DNA from: Dyadobacter sp. 3J3
GTDB taxonomy: Bacteria > Bacteroidota > Bacteroidia > Cytophagales > Spirosomataceae
Reading direction: 5' to 3'
Assembly (NCBI RefSeq): GCF_009801115.1
Contig: NZ_VTOL01000001.1
Span: 186,001-250,000 of the forward strand
DNA length: 64,000 nt
The translations under genes were made by a program, and so were the position numbers. The notes under the pieces were generated by a model, which ran no database searches, had not been told where the DNA came from, and was given only the letters and a program-made list of their open reading frames with translations. Positions 9,351 through 18,432 of this stretch are shown one piece after another; position 1 is the first letter of the stretch, and the number at the start of each line of letters is the position of its first letter.

Positions 9351-11048
9351 TTATCCTTTAAGTTTATAATTAACCATTCGAATTTTCTCTACTTCGGTAG
9401 GACAAAAAACGGCTATATTATATTCAACTCCTTTATCCAAATGTCTCTTAAAGTCCTGTTCTAACGTAAATCCGCCTTTAAAATAACTCCCGGTTGTGAG
9501 CATATTAAGTCTGCCGTTCCTGGCAGGATTAGCTGCAAAAAGCATTATATTTTTTTTATTGTAAACAACTACATAAATGCCACTATGCAAGTTTGAGATG
9601 GATGGATACTCATCAGAATAGACCGACAAGGATTTTACAGCCGTGCCTGCGGAGTCAATATTTTCTGTGATTTTTATATTATTATTAATCCTCGCCTTTC
9701 TGAGTGACTCGTAGTTTAATTCGTTAAAGACTTCCTTAAAAGTGTATACAGGATTCTTACTGGATTTAATCATATCGCTCAAAACCTTGCTTGCGCCTTC
9801 GTAGTAAGAAGTTTGCCAATAAATAATCCAATGATTATTTACATTATAGTTGTACAGGCCCGACAAAAATACGGATTTGTAATTGGCCATTTTTTGGTAA
9901 TTGGTATAATAACTCAATACGAGTAAAATCAGACTTGCGGCTCCAAAAAATAAACCTGTAAATACTTTCTTTTTAAAAAACATCAGGCAATAAAGGTATA
10001 CCATGATGAATACAATCATTGAATATATTTTATATCTGCTTGATAAAGTATTCATCGATTCACCCGAGGTTCTCGAATATGCCATTGCAAGTGAGGTTAC
10101 CCCAATGAAGATTACCATACCGATCCAGAGCAGTTTTGGGTTATTTTCTTTGGCATTATTTCCGGACCTTATCTGTAAAATAAATTGATAGACTCCATAC
10201 AAAATAAAACCTGTAAAAGCCGCGCCTAACAAAATTGCAGGCATATTCTCTTTGATAAGAGGCGTATTTACGTTCTCCATAAAATCAAATATACCCCCAA
10301 TAAAACCGAACAAGTTGTAAAGTAAATACGCTGGCTTTTGAAAATGAGTGGCAAAACTAAATGCATTTGTAGCGCTTGATGCCCTGAAATCGTTAAAATA
10401 AAGCAGTATGGCCAGGGAAGCCATTCCAGTCCAAATCATCAGATTTTTATATCTTTTCTGATAGATAAGGACAACAGCCCCTGCTAAATAACAAAACATT
10501 CCATTCCCAAATGAAAAAGTAGCGACAAGTGCACAGACCGAAGCAACCAAAAATCCCATTCTGGGCTGATAAACAAGTAAATATAACGTCAGCAACCCCA
10601 GAAAACATACAGGCATATACACAGTGCTCGCACCGGCCCAGATATTACCTTCATACATGATCGGACTGAAAAGTATGAGCGTTACAGGTATGAGATAGTA
10701 CATTGAATGACCTGTTTTCTTCAATATTTTACCAAAAAGCACGGTAAGCCCAACGAGAAATAAATTGCCTATTACAATGACAATAATGAAACTTACATTT
10801 CCTGTAATCCAGTAAGATATTAATGCTGCAAATCTCGAATATAAGATCCGGTGCTCTACCCATTGCTCGGTAAGCAACCGGAAGCGCTCATTCCAACCTG
10901 CTGCATCCTGGAATTGCTGAGTAAATGACATCAAACAGAAAAGATCATCACCATTTGGTATATCAACAGAATTTTTGATGATCAGTATAAAGTAAGATAA
11001 TATCAGTATTGATATGATCAGTAATGACAATATTCTATGAATCTTCAT
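9351..11048 (-). CDS. Polytopic membrane protein, possible DUF6056 / glycosyltransferase-like family
   Basis: A 565-residue integral membrane protein with roughly ten to twelve hydrophobic segments in the first 410 residues, then a soluble C-terminal domain of about 150 residues. The first loop carries IPNGDDLFCLMSF and, later, EQWVEHRILYSRF, a D-D and E-H-R arrangement like that of membrane glycosyltransferase-type proteins (DUF6056-like). A role in moving or attaching sugars at the cell surface is plausible but not shown. It is flanked by long non-coding stretches, so it is probably monocistronic. The start at 11048 gives an N-terminal signal-anchor (MKIHRILSLLIISILILSYF). Confidence 0.7.
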   Translation of the reverse strand: MKIHRILSLLIISILILSYFILIIKNSVDIPNGDDLFCLMSFTQQFQDAAGWNERFRLLTEQWVEHRILYSRFAALISYWITGNVSFIIVIVIGNLFLVGLTVLFGKILKKTGHSMYYLIPVTLILFSPIMYEGNIWAGASTVYMPVCFLGLLTLYLLVYQPRMGFLVASVCALVATFSFGNGMFCYLAGAVVLIYQKRYKNLMIWTGMASLAILLYFNDFRASSATNAFSFATHFQKPAYLLYNLFGFIGGIFDFMENVNTPLIKENMPAILLGAAFTGFILYGVYQFILQIRSGNNAKENNPKLLWIGMVIFIGVTSLAMAYSRTSGESMNTLSSRYKIYSMIVFIMVYLYCLMFFKKKVFTGLFFGAASLILLVLSYYTNYQKMANYKSVFLSGLYNYNVNNHWIIYWQTSYYEGASKVLSDMIKSSKNPVYTFKEVFNELNYESLRKARINNNIKITENIDSAGTAVKSLSVYSDEYPSISNLHSGIYVVVYNKKNIMLFAANPARNGRLNMLTTGSYFKGGFTLEQDFKRHLDKGVEYNIAVFCPTEVEKIRMVNYKLKG

Positions 11049-11724
11049 TCCGGAGATTTTAAGAGTATCTTTCGAAAAGATACCAAGTTTGATATTGAGT
11101 CCTCTTATTTAATAAAAAACCCTTCGTGATATTGGTTTTAAATAAAGAAAAAATGATTTACTTAAAACTACAAATACCTGTATGTCAAATAATTAAAAAA
11201 ATATACGACTTGAATATTTGATTTTCATGCTGAATCTTATACTTTTTTTGCTATGTACATAACTAATTCCCCAATGCTCAAAATCTGTAAAAGAATATTG
11301 ATTTTACAAGGAAATGGCAAAGCCAATCTCAGATTGTGCTCAAAAAAGAAACTTCATTAAGTGTAGCGTATAGTAGTATTTAAGCCTCAATTACTGTAAT
11401 TGAAGTATTCCGTAGTAGCACGAATTAAATTATCAGCCCTTATATTTTTTTAAAAATTCAATCGATAAAATACTGAATTAAGTTGTTTGGAAAAGAATCA
11501 TCAAAAGAAGACAAAGGAATACCGCAACAGGGGGAAAACTTTTTAGCTTGAATAAATAAGACATTCATAATTTTTTTGGGAGAGGTTAGAAAACAATTTT
11601 AAATTCAATTTAGACAATTTCTATTGAATAGTCGACTAAAATTAACAAATATTGGATTTCTATTTTAATTTCAAGACATTCTTTTTGCTTTGCTTTCGAT
11701 CGTTGCGCGAATTCTTTCAATGAG
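11049..11724. other. Non-coding stretch, no gene recognised
   Basis: About 675 AT-rich bases between two minus-strand genes. I read both strands in all frames and found no convincing protein remnant, tRNA-like fold or repeat. A short inverted repeat, TCAATTA-CTG-TAATTGA, lies near 11390-11402. The upstream half presumably holds the promoter of the 9351-11048 gene. Confidence 0.4.
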
Positions 11725-13044
11725 TCAAAATGCATTCAGAAACCAATGAAGTGCCATGACACCCGCCAATCCGGTTACCGAAACCAAAGTTTCCATAACG
11801 GACCACGTTTTGAGCGTGTCTACCATTGACAACTGAAAATATTCCCGGAAGAGCCAGAAACCTGTATCATTTACGTGAGAAAACATCATACTACCGGCAC
11901 CAATACTTAAAACCATCAGGTTCGGATCCACACCGGTTGAAATAAGCAATGGAGCCATAAAGCCGGCGGTCGTTATGCCGGAAACAGTTGACGAACCTAC
12001 GCAAACGCGGATAAGCGCAGCCATTCCCCAACCCAAAACATAGGGGTGCAATGTTGAATGTTCCATCATATCGGCAATCGACTGATTTACACCTCCATCC
12101 GTTAAAACCTGCTTAAAAGCACCTGCACCGCCGAAAATAAGGAAAAGCATGGCTACATCCTTAACAGCATCGGTTAAAAGATTTGTTACTTCCTGCATAG
12201 ATTTCCCTTGCCGCAAACCAAGGGTAAAAGAGGCCACAAGCACAGCAAGAAACATGCTTATGACAGGTTCACCCGTAAAAAGCAATGTTTTTTTGATCCA
12301 CGAATCTGTTAAAAAAGGAGTGATGACCGCGCTGGCAGCAATTAAAACCAACGGTAGTAGCAGCGAAAAAAAACTTATGAAGGTTGAAGGTGTTTTATCA
12401 TATTTAAGGTCCGGGGCAATGAATGCAGGATTGGGAAGTGTTGTATACTTTTTTAATGTTGATCCAAAAAATGCTCCCGATACTAATATGGCGGGTATAG
12501 CAACGATGATCCCGTAAAAAAGCGTCGTGCCCATGGATGCATTGAATTGTTTCAAAATGGCCAAGGGAGCCGGATGAGGCGGTAAATAGCCCTGAGTTAC
12601 AGACAAAGATGCCAACATAGGTAGACCGATATACAGCGCTGGCAATTTGTAACGATAGGCAACAGTGATGACAACAGGCGTCAATAACATAAATCCGACT
12701 GAATAGAATAACGGCAAACCTACAATGAACCCGGTAATCATAAAGGCCCACCGTGCGTTGGAAGTCCCTACAAATTCGATTAATTTGAAAGCAATTCGTT
12801 CAGCGGCACCGCTTTGAGCGACCAATTTACCCAGCATAGCTCCCAGCGCAATGATGGCTGTAATCGATCCTAAGGTACCGCCGATTCCTTTTTGAATAGA
12901 ATCAACAATATCCAAACCCGTAAGTCCGAGCGCTAAACCGACACCCACCGTAACAGCCAGAAAAGACAAAAAAGTATTTAACCGGACAATCGAGATGAGC
13001 ACAATTAAGGCCAAAATACCAATGAGTGTAATCGCTAATGACAT
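11725..13044 (-). CDS. GntP family gluconate/organic acid:proton symporter
   Basis: Inner-membrane permease of 439 residues with about 12 membrane segments. GntP-family signatures are clear: GIGGTLGSITAIIALGAMLG near residues 53-72, LSVTQGYLPPHPAPLAILKQ in the middle, and VGSSTVSGITTAGFMAPLL and SHVNDTGFWLFREYF towards the C-terminus. It would import gluconate or a related sugar acid, which fits a neighbourhood of sugar dehydrogenases that make such acids in the periplasm. No kinase or dehydratase gene is adjacent. The start MSLAITLIG is preceded by a 94-base spacer shared with the divergent gene at 13138. Confidence 0.92.
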   Translation of the reverse strand: MSLAITLIGILALIVLISIVRLNTFLSFLAVTVGVGLALGLTGLDIVDSIQKGIGGTLGSITAIIALGAMLGKLVAQSGAAERIAFKLIEFVGTSNARWAFMITGFIVGLPLFYSVGFMLLTPVVITVAYRYKLPALYIGLPMLASLSVTQGYLPPHPAPLAILKQFNASMGTTLFYGIIVAIPAILVSGAFFGSTLKKYTTLPNPAFIAPDLKYDKTPSTFISFFSLLLPLVLIAASAVITPFLTDSWIKKTLLFTGEPVISMFLAVLVASFTLGLRQGKSMQEVTNLLTDAVKDVAMLFLIFGGAGAFKQVLTDGGVNQSIADMMEHSTLHPYVLGWGMAALIRVCVGSSTVSGITTAGFMAPLLISTGVDPNLMVLSIGAGSMMFSHVNDTGFWLFREYFQLSMVDTLKTWSVMETLVSVTGLAGVMALHWFLNAF

Positions 13045-13137
13045 TCTTTTCGTTCAGGTTGAAATATCAGTTGATCGGTTTTAAGTAAATAACAAGCTGG
13101 TAAAGACTTAATCTACTTACTACATTATCGAAAACAT

Positions 13138-13971
13138 ATGAACATTGTCACACCTGATTTTATCAAAAAAATTCTCATTAGCGCAATACTCTTAATTACC
13201 TCACTAATACCGATCAGCATCTGTGCCCAGGATTCAAAATTAAAAGGTCAGTGGATTAGTTTTGACAAAGAACTTGTAGAGATTAGCGATACGCTTAGTT
13301 CAGCGTCCAATAATATGCTTTCGAATGAAATGCTGGTAAAAGGTCGCTATAATCTTTCGGTATATGGCGATACACTCAGCTTTCAATGGAGGTACACCAG
13401 CTCACGGACAAACTTTCGTGTTCAGTATATTGATCGTTACGATCTTAAAATTATTTCTGTCAATGATTCGATTCTAGTGTTAAAACCGGCTTCTGATTTT
13501 TCAAAAAAGCTTTTTCAGAACAAATCCATTTTGACATTGAAAAAACGACAATATCTGGTGGATAATAAAATTAAATTTGAAAAAATAGTGTTCCAATCGT
13601 CACTTGGAGGTTCAATATTAGTGTTCCAGATTGATAATAAAAAAAATATTTATCTTGAAAATAATCCATCTGGTTATAGTTCTCCCGGCTGGCCAAAAAA
13701 GGGTTATTACACAGGCACATTAACTGATAGCCTGTACAACAAGTTAAATATGCTTCTTAAAAACTGTAATTTATGGAATTTACGTTTCAATGATTCCAGC
13801 GGAGCCGACGGTGTCATGTACACGATGGTCATTTACTTTAATGGAGAAAAACGATACTTAAAAGCCATGTTCCCTCCCAGAATTGCGGATGACCTTATAT
13901 TGTTTCTAGCGTTTTTACCTAAAAAAACAGAGCTGACAGCTACTGATGAAAAAAGAAATCTTGATTGGTAA
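13138..13971 (+). CDS. Hypothetical secreted protein
   Basis: I do not recognise this 277-residue protein. It has a clear signal peptide (KKILISAILLITSLIPISIC followed by AQDS) and a mature part rich in beta-prone segments. It begins with LKGQWISFDKELVEISDT, reminiscent of lipocalin-like 'remaining mass after subtraction' domains, and a second half contains GYYTGTLTDSLYNKLNMLLK. It is divergently oriented from the GntP permease (94 bases apart) and followed by a double hairpin shared with the convergent GH gene. Likely periplasmic; function unknown. Confidence 0.75.
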   Translation: MNIVTPDFIKKILISAILLITSLIPISICAQDSKLKGQWISFDKELVEISDTLSSASNNMLSNEMLVKGRYNLSVYGDTLSFQWRYTSSRTNFRVQYIDRYDLKIISVNDSILVLKPASDFSKKLFQNKSILTLKKRQYLVDNKIKFEKIVFQSSLGGSILVFQIDNKKNIYLENNPSGYSSPGWPKKGYYTGTLTDSLYNKLNMLLKNCNLWNLRFNDSSGADGVMYTMVIYFNGEKRYLKAMFPPRIADDLILFLAFLPKKTELTATDEKRNLDW

Positions 13972-14004
13972 GTTTTATCTTTAACAATTAGAATTGTTTT
14001 CTAT

Positions 14005-14033
14005 TCGTCCGACGGTAAAAAAACGTCGGACGA
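14005..14033. terminator. Hairpin 1 of a tandem terminator between convergent genes
   Basis: Perfect 10-bp stem TCGTCCGACG / CGTCGGACGA with a loop of nine bases (GTAAAAAAA). It lies between the convergent genes ending at 13971 and 14093 and could act in either direction. Confidence 0.7.
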
Positions 14034-14038
14034 AGCAT

Positions 14039-14071
14039 CCCGTCGGATGGCTTTTTTCGCCATCCGACGGG
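14039..14071. terminator. Hairpin 2 of a tandem terminator, perfect 13-bp stem
   Basis: Perfect 13-bp stem CCCGTCGGATGGC / GCCATCCGACGGG closing a TTTTTTC loop, five bases after hairpin 1 and sharing the CCGTCGG/CCGACGG core with it. It would terminate the minus-strand polysaccharide-utilisation operon. Confidence 0.75.
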
Positions 14072-14092
14072 TAAGAAAACAATTTGTAAACC

Positions 14093-15829
14093 TTATTTCC
14101 CAACAACGACACTCACCATTCCCCTCGCAGGAACCGTCACTTTGATACCATTTTTAGTCAAAGCTGATTTCGCTTTTAAAGTTGCATAATCTGTGGGACC
14201 ACCTGCTATGCCAGTCGGTGCAGAACCATTGATGATCACTTTTCTGGAAAATTCTCCATTGTCATTACTTCCTTCCAGACTATACCAATAAAAACGGTCG
14301 CCTTTTTTAAGATTGTCAAACTTTACCTCGACCGTCTGTACAGAAGCTGAAATATTGATAAGTGACACATTGGCTTCTCCCGATGCAAACGTGGATGCGT
14401 ACGATTTAATAGCTGTGTTTCCTGTTTGCACCGTAGATTTCACAAGTCTGTCACCCATATTTTTTTGAAGAAAATAAAGATAATAAAATGAAGGTCTGGG
14501 TGTCCATTTTGCAACATTTGGCTCGTTTCCATCACTAAAAAGCCCGTGGTCATCCCCTTCCGCCCAATAATTCAGCAGGTCCCACCGGGCTGCCAAACCA
14601 TATTTATTTAAAAGTGATTCGCCTACAACAAGTGCAGCAAAAACACCGCTCACATTGGAAACCTGTTGTTTCGAGCTTTTTGCCCACATGTTCCACTCCG
14701 TCATCGCAATTGGTTTGACTGCTGCACCATTTGCATTTATCGTTTGGGTAACATAATTCATCATTTTCGCAGGCTGAGAAAGCGCAGCACCCAGCACGAC
14801 CGCGGCCGTTGAATTCTCTTCGTACGGCGTAAAATAATTGTGGACAATATAAAAATCCGGCTGATTATTTGCTTCCGGAAGCATTCCCTGATTCCATGTT
14901 TTAACGGTATTGGTTTGCCAGGATTCAGGCACTGATTCATACATCACCGCACCTATACTTATTTTTGCCCCCACTTCCGCCGCAGCTTTCCGCATCGAAT
15001 CGGCAAAGACTTTAAAGTGCTGAGCATATAGTTTTCCCGTTAAATATTCCGGCTGTCCGTCTTTGTTTTTCGAAAGGTCAATCCGGTATCCCCATTCCCA
15101 ATCGCCATAATTTTCATTTCCAATTTCCCAGTATTGCGTCCGTCCTTTATCATAACGTACCCAATCTGCGGCCAGATGTGCAGCAGTCGCCACCGGATCC
15201 GCACTTGTACCATAACGGGCATACCCGTAATTCATCGTCAAAACGCCTTTACTGTTGCTCTGGCTTAACATATCGTAATAATTATCCAGTGAAGCGCGCC
15301 AGTTGTCATTTGTTTTTCCAAAACCATAACCCGGCTCTTTCTTCACATTATCTTTGTCAGTAAGCAGAAGTGGCGCATCGGCCGGTAAACCGCCGGGCTT
15401 TGCATTCCAAAAATAAACATCACTTCCACTACCGGCAGGAAAACGGATAATATTGGGTTTCAGATTGGTGATATGGTTCATAAAAACAGGCTCTGTGACC
15501 ATCGGCGTCATCCAGGTATTGGCGTTATGTCCAAAACTGGTCAGCGGGATTTTTGTGATAACTTCCGAAGCATCCACAGTAACGGTCACAGCTCCTGATG
15601 CAGGAATGTCAGATTCCGTAAAACCAGGAATTTGAAAAGTTTTTGGCAGCCATGTATCCAAAAACAACCCCATGGTTTTTGCAGTTTCCGGATCTTTCGC
15701 AGGCTTAATCTCCTGCTCTGTTGTTTCCTGATCACCAGAAATTACATCTGTACTTTTACAGGAAAAAGTAACAAGCATTATCCATATCATCAGAACGATA
15801 CGGGAAAAATATTGCTTTGTAACCAGCAT
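14093..15829 (-). CDS. Glycoside hydrolase, GH51-like alpha-L-arabinofuranosidase family, lipoprotein
   Basis: Secreted 578-residue enzyme with a lipoprotein signal (MLVTFSC, lipid Cys 24). The clan-A (beta/alpha)8 barrel shows IIRFPAGSGSDVYFWN near 127-142, the acid/base site W234-E-I-G-N-E239-N, and the probable nucleophile in AMTEWNMW (E378). A C-terminal beta domain (about 460-578) completes the architecture typical of arabinofuranosidase-like enzymes. It is the only hydrolase in the SusC/SusD locus and the last gene of the operon. It should cleave terminal glycosyl residues, arabinose being the most likely, from the glycan captured at the surface. Substrate remains inferred; other retaining clan-A activities are possible. 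Confidence 0.78.
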   Translation of the reverse strand: MLVTKQYFSRIVLMIWIMLVTFSCKSTDVISGDQETTEQEIKPAKDPETAKTMGLFLDTWLPKTFQIPGFTESDIPASGAVTVTVDASEVITKIPLTSFGHNANTWMTPMVTEPVFMNHITNLKPNIIRFPAGSGSDVYFWNAKPGGLPADAPLLLTDKDNVKKEPGYGFGKTNDNWRASLDNYYDMLSQSNSKGVLTMNYGYARYGTSADPVATAAHLAADWVRYDKGRTQYWEIGNENYGDWEWGYRIDLSKNKDGQPEYLTGKLYAQHFKVFADSMRKAAAEVGAKISIGAVMYESVPESWQTNTVKTWNQGMLPEANNQPDFYIVHNYFTPYEENSTAAVVLGAALSQPAKMMNYVTQTINANGAAVKPIAMTEWNMWAKSSKQQVSNVSGVFAALVVGESLLNKYGLAARWDLLNYWAEGDDHGLFSDGNEPNVAKWTPRPSFYYLYFLQKNMGDRLVKSTVQTGNTAIKSYASTFASGEANVSLINISASVQTVEVKFDNLKKGDRFYWYSLEGSNDNGEFSRKVIINGSAPTGIAGGPTDYATLKAKSALTKNGIKVTVPARGMVSVVVGK

Positions 15830-15938
15830 AATAAATTCAGTTTAATCCAGCAATTAAAATTTGGTAAGGGCGTAGGAATAGTGTGAATAAAAGGTAATCG
15901 CATACCTTTTATTCACTTATTGACAAGGTAAAGGTTTG

Positions 15939-17222
15939 TTATCTGAGACCGATGTGATCAAGGTAAACAGAGCCTGACCAGCCGGTTTCCTGGAACATTA
16001 ATTCTGTAATTGTTGCAGGATTTCCAAGGTCTGATTTACTAAGTTTGTATTCCGTCCATACGCCTTCTTTTAAAACGATTGAATAGGGACTTCCTGTGTT
16101 GGCAACCACATTCAGTTTCATTCCATCCGTACCGGCCAAACCATAAACTGAAAAAGTTATCTCTGAATAATTGGTGGTAGCAACACTTGCACCAGCAAAT
16201 TTTAATGCGCCCCAGGCACCAGTGAAAGTCATTTTTGCAGCATCATTACCATCGCGAACATTGGCAGTACTGGCAAAATCCGCCGTACTTCCCCACCCCC
16301 AGTTTGACCAGCCATTTATTATGGCATCTTCATAAATCGCGTATTTCAAAGGAGCAAGATCAGGCAAATCGCCAACGAATTTTAAAGCATCAGCGGATTC
16401 TATGGTGATGCCGGAATATGCTATGAGTGTAACTATTCCTTTATTCGCAGTTTTAGGAATTTTCAAAACCAGCTGCGTCGTGGTTTTTGACACAAATTCA
16501 GTAATTGGTGCTGTCAGACCTTTTAATAAAACCCCTTGTACCAGGTCCAGATTTGTACCGGTTATGGTCAGTTCTTTTTCTCTTTCAGCCGGATTTGGTG
16601 CTATCGATTTCAGCATAGGCAAAGCAATCACCAGATCCTTTTCCGTTTCAATGGTCAATGGTTCTGTACCACCTGCTGAAAAAATCAACGGGCCGGTTTG
16701 CGCTCCAAAAGGCACCGTTACGACCAATTCGTTCAAAGTTTGGCTGACGAACTGGATTACCGCCGTGTCTTTTGCAAAACGCACTTCTTTGATCCAGTTT
16801 AGATATTGACCTTTGATGGTAATATTTTCTCCCGGACGTGCTGATTCGGGTACTGACTCAATTTTTACGGCAACCTCAAAACTTAAAATTGTTTTCGACA
16901 CAATATCTCCCGACGCAGTTTTCAAAGTAACCGTTCCTTCCGATGTCTCATTTGGTACAACCAAAACAATCAATTCAGAAGATTGACTTACAAAAGCAGA
17001 ACTTGGCACGCTTGCATTTTTCAGTTCGATGGCTGTAACCTGATCAAGATTAGTCCCGATAAAACTGATCTGATCACCGGGCTTTACACCGGACGGACCA
17101 AAACTTAAAAGCTGCACTTCATCAGTTTTAACGACTTCATTTTCGTTGCAGGCTGTCAAAATACAGACAAACAGGATCATGGAGAGGATTGAAAAAATCC
17201 TCTTGGTATCTATTTTTTTCAT
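15939..17222 (-). CDS. IPT/TIG-domain surface glycan-binding lipoprotein
   Basis: Lipoprotein of 427 residues (lipobox CILTAC, then NENE). It has consecutive IPT/TIG immunoglobulin-like repeats, each starting with a P-G-x-x-I-x-I-x-G-x-x-L pattern (GVKPGDQISFIGTNLDQVTA; ARPGENITIKGQYLNWI; PAEREKELTITGTNLDLVQG). A C-terminal beta-sandwich of about 140 residues, rich in Trp and Gly (NGWSNWGWGSTADF) and ending VYLDHIGLR, resembles a carbohydrate-binding module. In this position of a Sus-type locus it should bind the glycan at the cell surface like SusE/SusF. It is 18 bases downstream of a similar gene and probably cotranscribed. Confidence 0.82.
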   Translation of the reverse strand: MKKIDTKRIFSILSMILFVCILTACNENEVVKTDEVQLLSFGPSGVKPGDQISFIGTNLDQVTAIELKNASVPSSAFVSQSSELIVLVVPNETSEGTVTLKTASGDIVSKTILSFEVAVKIESVPESARPGENITIKGQYLNWIKEVRFAKDTAVIQFVSQTLNELVVTVPFGAQTGPLIFSAGGTEPLTIETEKDLVIALPMLKSIAPNPAEREKELTITGTNLDLVQGVLLKGLTAPITEFVSKTTTQLVLKIPKTANKGIVTLIAYSGITIESADALKFVGDLPDLAPLKYAIYEDAIINGWSNWGWGSTADFASTANVRDGNDAAKMTFTGAWGALKFAGASVATTNYSEITFSVYGLAGTDGMKLNVVANTGSPYSIVLKEGVWTEYKLSKSDLGNPATITELMFQETGWSGSVYLDHIGLR

Positions 17223-17240
17223 GTTGATATCTGGCTAGGG

Positions 17241-18401
17241 CTATTTTTTAATTGTTTTTGGAACCACACGGAAATTGTCAAGCGAAATATCCGCATCAAG
17301 ATCGCCGCCGCCGTGAAATAGTAACCGGGTGTAATAGCCAGCCGGACTTACCGCCATTTTTACACCTGCCGCTTCGTAGCTTGCAGCAATCTGTTCAAAA
17401 GGTATAATCACTGTTCTCCACTCGCCTTTTGTGTCATACGGCGGCGCCCATTGGTAAGCGTCCGTCACAAAATCACTGCTCAATCCTACATTGATTTTCA
17501 ACATGTTGTTATTATAAGGCTTCACCGTATTTACCTCAAATTTCAGGTTATAATCGGCTGGTTTAAGAATGGCTTCATCCGGGACATTTTTGCTGATAGC
17601 ACCCATGGCATCCGGCGGACCGCCCGCAACTTCTTTCCAGGCCCATCCGGCAATAGCTTCTTTTACGCGGATATAATTCCCATTAATAGCCACCGGATCA
17701 CCTTCTCCTGGTTTGGTAACAACATATTTCTCATTCCACCAACCTGTAAAAGGATCGCTGCTCAGGAAAATATTGCGGTTGTCACGGAACCAGAAATCTG
17801 ATTTTGTTTCACCGAAATTCGTTGTAACAGTAATTTGTCCGGCCGCCGCTCCTGCGGGTACCCGTACCCTGACCGTTTTTGCTTCAACCGAAACAATCTC
17901 ACCTTTTACCCCACCTGCAAACGTGACGGTCAGAGGCTCATAAAAATAATCTCCGCTGATTGTAGCAACATCACCCGCCGCAACATATTCGCAAGCCATA
18001 CTGGCCAGGGCCGGCTCACTGATCTGCACTTTAAAATCGTGCTCCAAAACTGCTCCGCCCGAAAATACGATCTTCATTTTGTTCGTGATATCCTTCGGAA
18101 TAACGCTGGGAATGCTAACCAGAATGGATTTACTCGTTACATAAGTTGGTGTCAATGAGGCTCGCTGGTCATTGAACCAGATTTCCGAAGCGTCCTGTAA
18201 ATTTTCCCCGACAATCGCGATCAAAGTTCCCTGAAAAGCGCCCACCAAAAGCGAGTCTGATGATTCAGGTTTGGTAACACGGACATAGGTAATACTCGGA
18301 GCACCGCCATTTGGCAGATCATCTTCCGAGCAGGAAATTGTAAAAACTGCCATTCCGCATAGTATTGCGAACAGCACAGTGAATTGATATATAGTCTTCA
18401 T
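17241..18401 (-). CDS. IPT/TIG-domain glycan-binding surface lipoprotein
   Basis: Lipoprotein of 386 residues using the ATG at 18401 (MKTIYQFTVLFAILCGM); the frame extends upstream into the susD end but without a useful start. The lipobox is FTISC followed by SEDD, an acidic stretch that matches the lipoprotein export signal for surface display in Bacteroidota. Two IPT/TIG-like repeats are followed by a beta-sandwich carrying FRDNRNIFLSSDPFTGWWNE and GGDLDADISLDNFRVVPK. Its place directly after susD marks it as the first surface glycan-binding protein of the locus. Confidence 0.85.
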   Translation of the reverse strand: MKTIYQFTVLFAILCGMAVFTISCSEDDLPNGGAPSITYVRVTKPESSDSLLVGAFQGTLIAIVGENLQDASEIWFNDQRASLTPTYVTSKSILVSIPSVIPKDITNKMKIVFSGGAVLEHDFKVQISEPALASMACEYVAAGDVATISGDYFYEPLTVTFAGGVKGEIVSVEAKTVRVRVPAGAAAGQITVTTNFGETKSDFWFRDNRNIFLSSDPFTGWWNEKYVVTKPGEGDPVAINGNYIRVKEAIAGWAWKEVAGGPPDAMGAISKNVPDEAILKPADYNLKFEVNTVKPYNNNMLKINVGLSSDFVTDAYQWAPPYDTKGEWRTVIIPFEQIAASYEAAGVKMAVSPAGYYTRLLFHGGGDLDADISLDNFRVVPKTIKK

Positions 18402-18432
18402 TGAATGATTCTTTTTGATACAAAAACAGAAA

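Noticed and set aside
12149-12517. 122-codon open frame on the plus strand
   Set aside because: Antisense to the GntP permease; composition reflects the complement of a membrane protein.
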